DNA of 22,436 nucleotides from JAZDHV01 sp043810355. GTDB lineage: Archaea; Nanobdellota; Nanobdellia; Woesearchaeales; JAGVYU01. Position 1 is the first letter of the stretch, and the number at the start of each line of letters is the position of its first letter. The notes beneath the pieces were generated by a model that was given only the letters and a program-made list of their open reading frames with translations, did no database searches and was not told the origin of the DNA. Shown one piece after another: positions 21,175 to 22,436 of the stretch. The stretch is from assembly GCA_043810355.1 (NCBI GenBank), contig JBDROB010000011.1, positions 1 to 22,436 on the forward strand. Reading direction: 5' to 3'. A program made the position numbers and the translations under genes.

Positions 21175-21867
21175 TTGGTCAAGCTATTGCCACTCCTGAA
21201 AAAACTTGATATTAGAGCGACTTTTTTTGTGACAGGGTATTTTGCAAAGATTGAGAGTGACATCATCAGAAGAATTGACAAAGAAGGGCATGAGATAGCT
21301 TCCAGCACTTTCTTTAACAGATCATATAAAAAAGAGAGCTCAAAAGAGCTGCATAATGATATATTGAAAAGCAAGGACCTGCTTGAGACTATCACACTTT
21401 CCAAGATGAAAGGATTCAGGATGCCTTTGTTCCAGGAAAACAAATTTATCAAAGGAATAATATCTGAACTTGGAATGAAATATGACAGTTCTTCGCATCC
21501 TGCAATGATATTCGGCTATTCCTACAATTTTCTGAAGAAAACCAATATTCATTATATTGAAAGCCTTAATCTGATAGAATCACCAGTGAGTGTCTTTCCA
21601 GTTGTCAGATTCCCTATATCCTCTGCATATATGAGAAATTTTGGAAATTTCTATACTTTGTTAGGGATTGAGCTGAATCTGCTGTTTAAGGATGATATTG
21701 TGATGTATTTCTATCCCTGGGAATTTATAGACTTGCATAAGATGAAAGGCAATCCATTCTATACAAGGAAGACTGGGATAAAATTCAGGAAACAATTTGT
21801 TGATTTTGTAAAATATATGAAAAGGAATAAATCTGATTTTGAGGTTATGAAGAATATTAGAGTATAA
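21175..21867 (+). CDS. Polysaccharide deacetylase homologue (NodB/DUF3473-like), degenerate, 5' end uncertain
   Basis: Matches the NodB-like carbohydrate esterase family as seen in archaeal and PEP-CTERM-type deacetylases: RATFFVTGYFAK, then DIIRRIDKEGHEIASS, GFRMPLF, LGMKYDSSSHP, and MYFYPWEF near the end. The usual metal ligands are gone. The Asp of the DVED motif is replaced in the upstream extension (SFFVGEW), the SHGYSH His pair is SSTFFN, and the HPWE His is Tyr. The frame is open from 21076 and upstream codons are still family-like (GEWFSIKGKPGTTEFTYRGL), but they hold no ATG, GTG or TTG before TTG 21175. Either a frameshift near the 5' end or a truncated start is likely. Probably a non-enzymatic relative or a decaying gene. 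Confidence 0.6.
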   Translation: MVKLLPLLKKLDIRATFFVTGYFAKIESDIIRRIDKEGHEIASSTFFNRSYKKESSKELHNDILKSKDLLETITLSKMKGFRMPLFQENKFIKGIISELGMKYDSSSHPAMIFGYSYNFLKKTNIHYIESLNLIESPVSVFPVVRFPISSAYMRNFGNFYTLLGIELNLLFKDDIVMYFYPWEFIDLHKMKGNPFYTRKTGIKFRKQFVDFVKYMKRNKSDFEVMKNIRV

Positions 21868-21947
21868 TTAACTTAAAAAATCTAATGATATGATTAATAT
21901 AAAAATATAATCAAGATGATGCAGGGAATGTTAAATTAAAGAAATTT

Positions 21948-22370
21948 TCATGCATTTCCTGTGAAATAAAGGGCACTGTAGGCGCTGAAAATCAGCATAG
22001 TCACAATAACAAGTGTGATAAAAACAAGGACTTCTATAATGATCCTTTTCCATAATGGGATAATATCAGGCAAAAGCAGATCAATTATGACAATCTCTAT
22101 CAAAGATATGAAGAATATCAACAATGTTGAGATCAGGAAAAAGTTTGATATTAATGTAGATAATAATGGATTCCTATTAAGGAACAATATTATTGATATA
22201 TATACTACTACACAGACAATAGTGAGACGCCATAACCATAGGGAAAGAGTACGCTTTTTCACTTTATCCTCTTTCCATTTGTGGACAAAATGGTGGGTCA
22301 CCATATATAGGATGCTGCCAAAAATAAGGAGGAATGATGCAACAATTACATACATTATAATATTGGTCAT
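21948..22370 (-). CDS. Four-helix membrane protein, unknown function
   Basis: Protein of 140 residues, largely hydrophobic. Four helices are likely, at about 5-26, 47-66, 73-98 and 107-132, with a basic loop (KWKEDKVKKR) after the first. No motif identifies the family. A TATA-like tttaaat near 22386-22392 lies just upstream of the ATG at 22370; its spacing is somewhat short, so an internal Met at 22355 is possible. Convergent with the deacetylase homologue; an imperfect inverted repeat (cagggaatg ... catttcctg) lies over the junction at about 21921-21961. Confidence 0.62.
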   Translation of the reverse strand: MTNIIMYVIVASFLLIFGSILYMVTHHFVHKWKEDKVKKRTLSLWLWRLTIVCVVVYISIILFLNRNPLLSTLISNFFLISTLLIFFISLIEIVIIDLLLPDIIPLWKRIIIEVLVFITLVIVTMLIFSAYSALYFTGNA

Positions 22371-22393
22371 TTAGCCTCTTTTAAGATTTAAAT

Positions 22394-22436
22394 ATTATTA
22401 TTTGATATTATTATTTGATATTATTATTTGATATTA
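22394..22436. repeat. 13-bp tandem repeat at the window edge
   Basis: The unit attattatttgat occurs three times in perfect tandem from 22394 to 22432, and a fourth copy starts at 22433 and is cut by the window. It lies in the upstream region of the minus-strand membrane protein, close to its TATA box, so copy number might affect expression. Confidence 0.7.

Noticed and set aside
1..22436. CRISPR array, IS element or prophage
   Set aside because: No regularly spaced long repeats, no transposase or integrase frame, and no phage-type genes are present. The palindromic elements have no accompanying enzyme.

Overview
The window is AT-rich chromosomal DNA from an archaeon. The evidence is the information-processing set: eS6, aIF2-gamma, L21e, the Rpb4-like subunit RpoF, a DUF655 protein and TFB. 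Archaeal TATA boxes also sit about 25-30 bp ahead of many start codons. The compact gene layout, the short single-domain proteins, the lysine-rich tails and the many orphan membrane or surface proteins suggest a DPANN-type lineage (Woesearchaeota/Pacearchaeota-like). That placement is an inference, because no rRNA gene is present.

Layout. Positions 1-350 hold no credible gene but contain three consecutive multi-branched inverted-repeat structures. They are followed by the eS6/aIF2-gamma pair (411-2216), a small membrane protein and a convergent 43-residue zinc-ribbon protein. A KaiC/RAD55-like ATPase (2848-3849) precedes a PemK/MazF-type toxin-antitoxin pair (3978-4512). The block at 4522-7775 is all on the minus strand: an orphan protein, a site-2-protease homologue, the conserved archaeal cluster L21e-RpoF-DUF655, and a DUF84 NTPase. 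From 7913 to 10301 the plus strand carries a VIT/CCC1-like transporter, a hairpin-dense gap, an FKBP/SlyD-like isomerase with a charged N-terminal tail, and a permease that appears split into two overlapping half-genes.

Positions 10620-11003 are a regulatory gap with a phased array of palindromes ahead of a bacterial/eukaryotic-type metK (11004-12248). Then come two secreted proteins, malic enzyme and a glutaredoxin (all minus strand), followed by TFB with a strong BRE/TATA and a leader of about 110 nt. A metallophosphoesterase and a minimal MGMT follow. The right end (18086-22370) is a group of membrane and surface proteins: a three-repeat anchored protein transcribed divergently from a Thr-linker protein, several small membrane proteins, and a polysaccharide-deacetylase homologue that has lost its metal ligands and has no in-frame start codon for its N-terminal part.

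How the genes work together. Most are housekeeping genes for translation, transcription initiation, SAM synthesis, redox and nucleotide sanitation, interleaved with envelope proteins of unknown role. I see no phage, IS element, CRISPR array, tRNA or rRNA. The best leads for something undescribed are the structured intergenic elements (1-350 and 8402-8564), the phased palindrome array ahead of metK, the degenerate deacetylase, and the triplicated-domain surface protein with its divergent Thr-linker partner.
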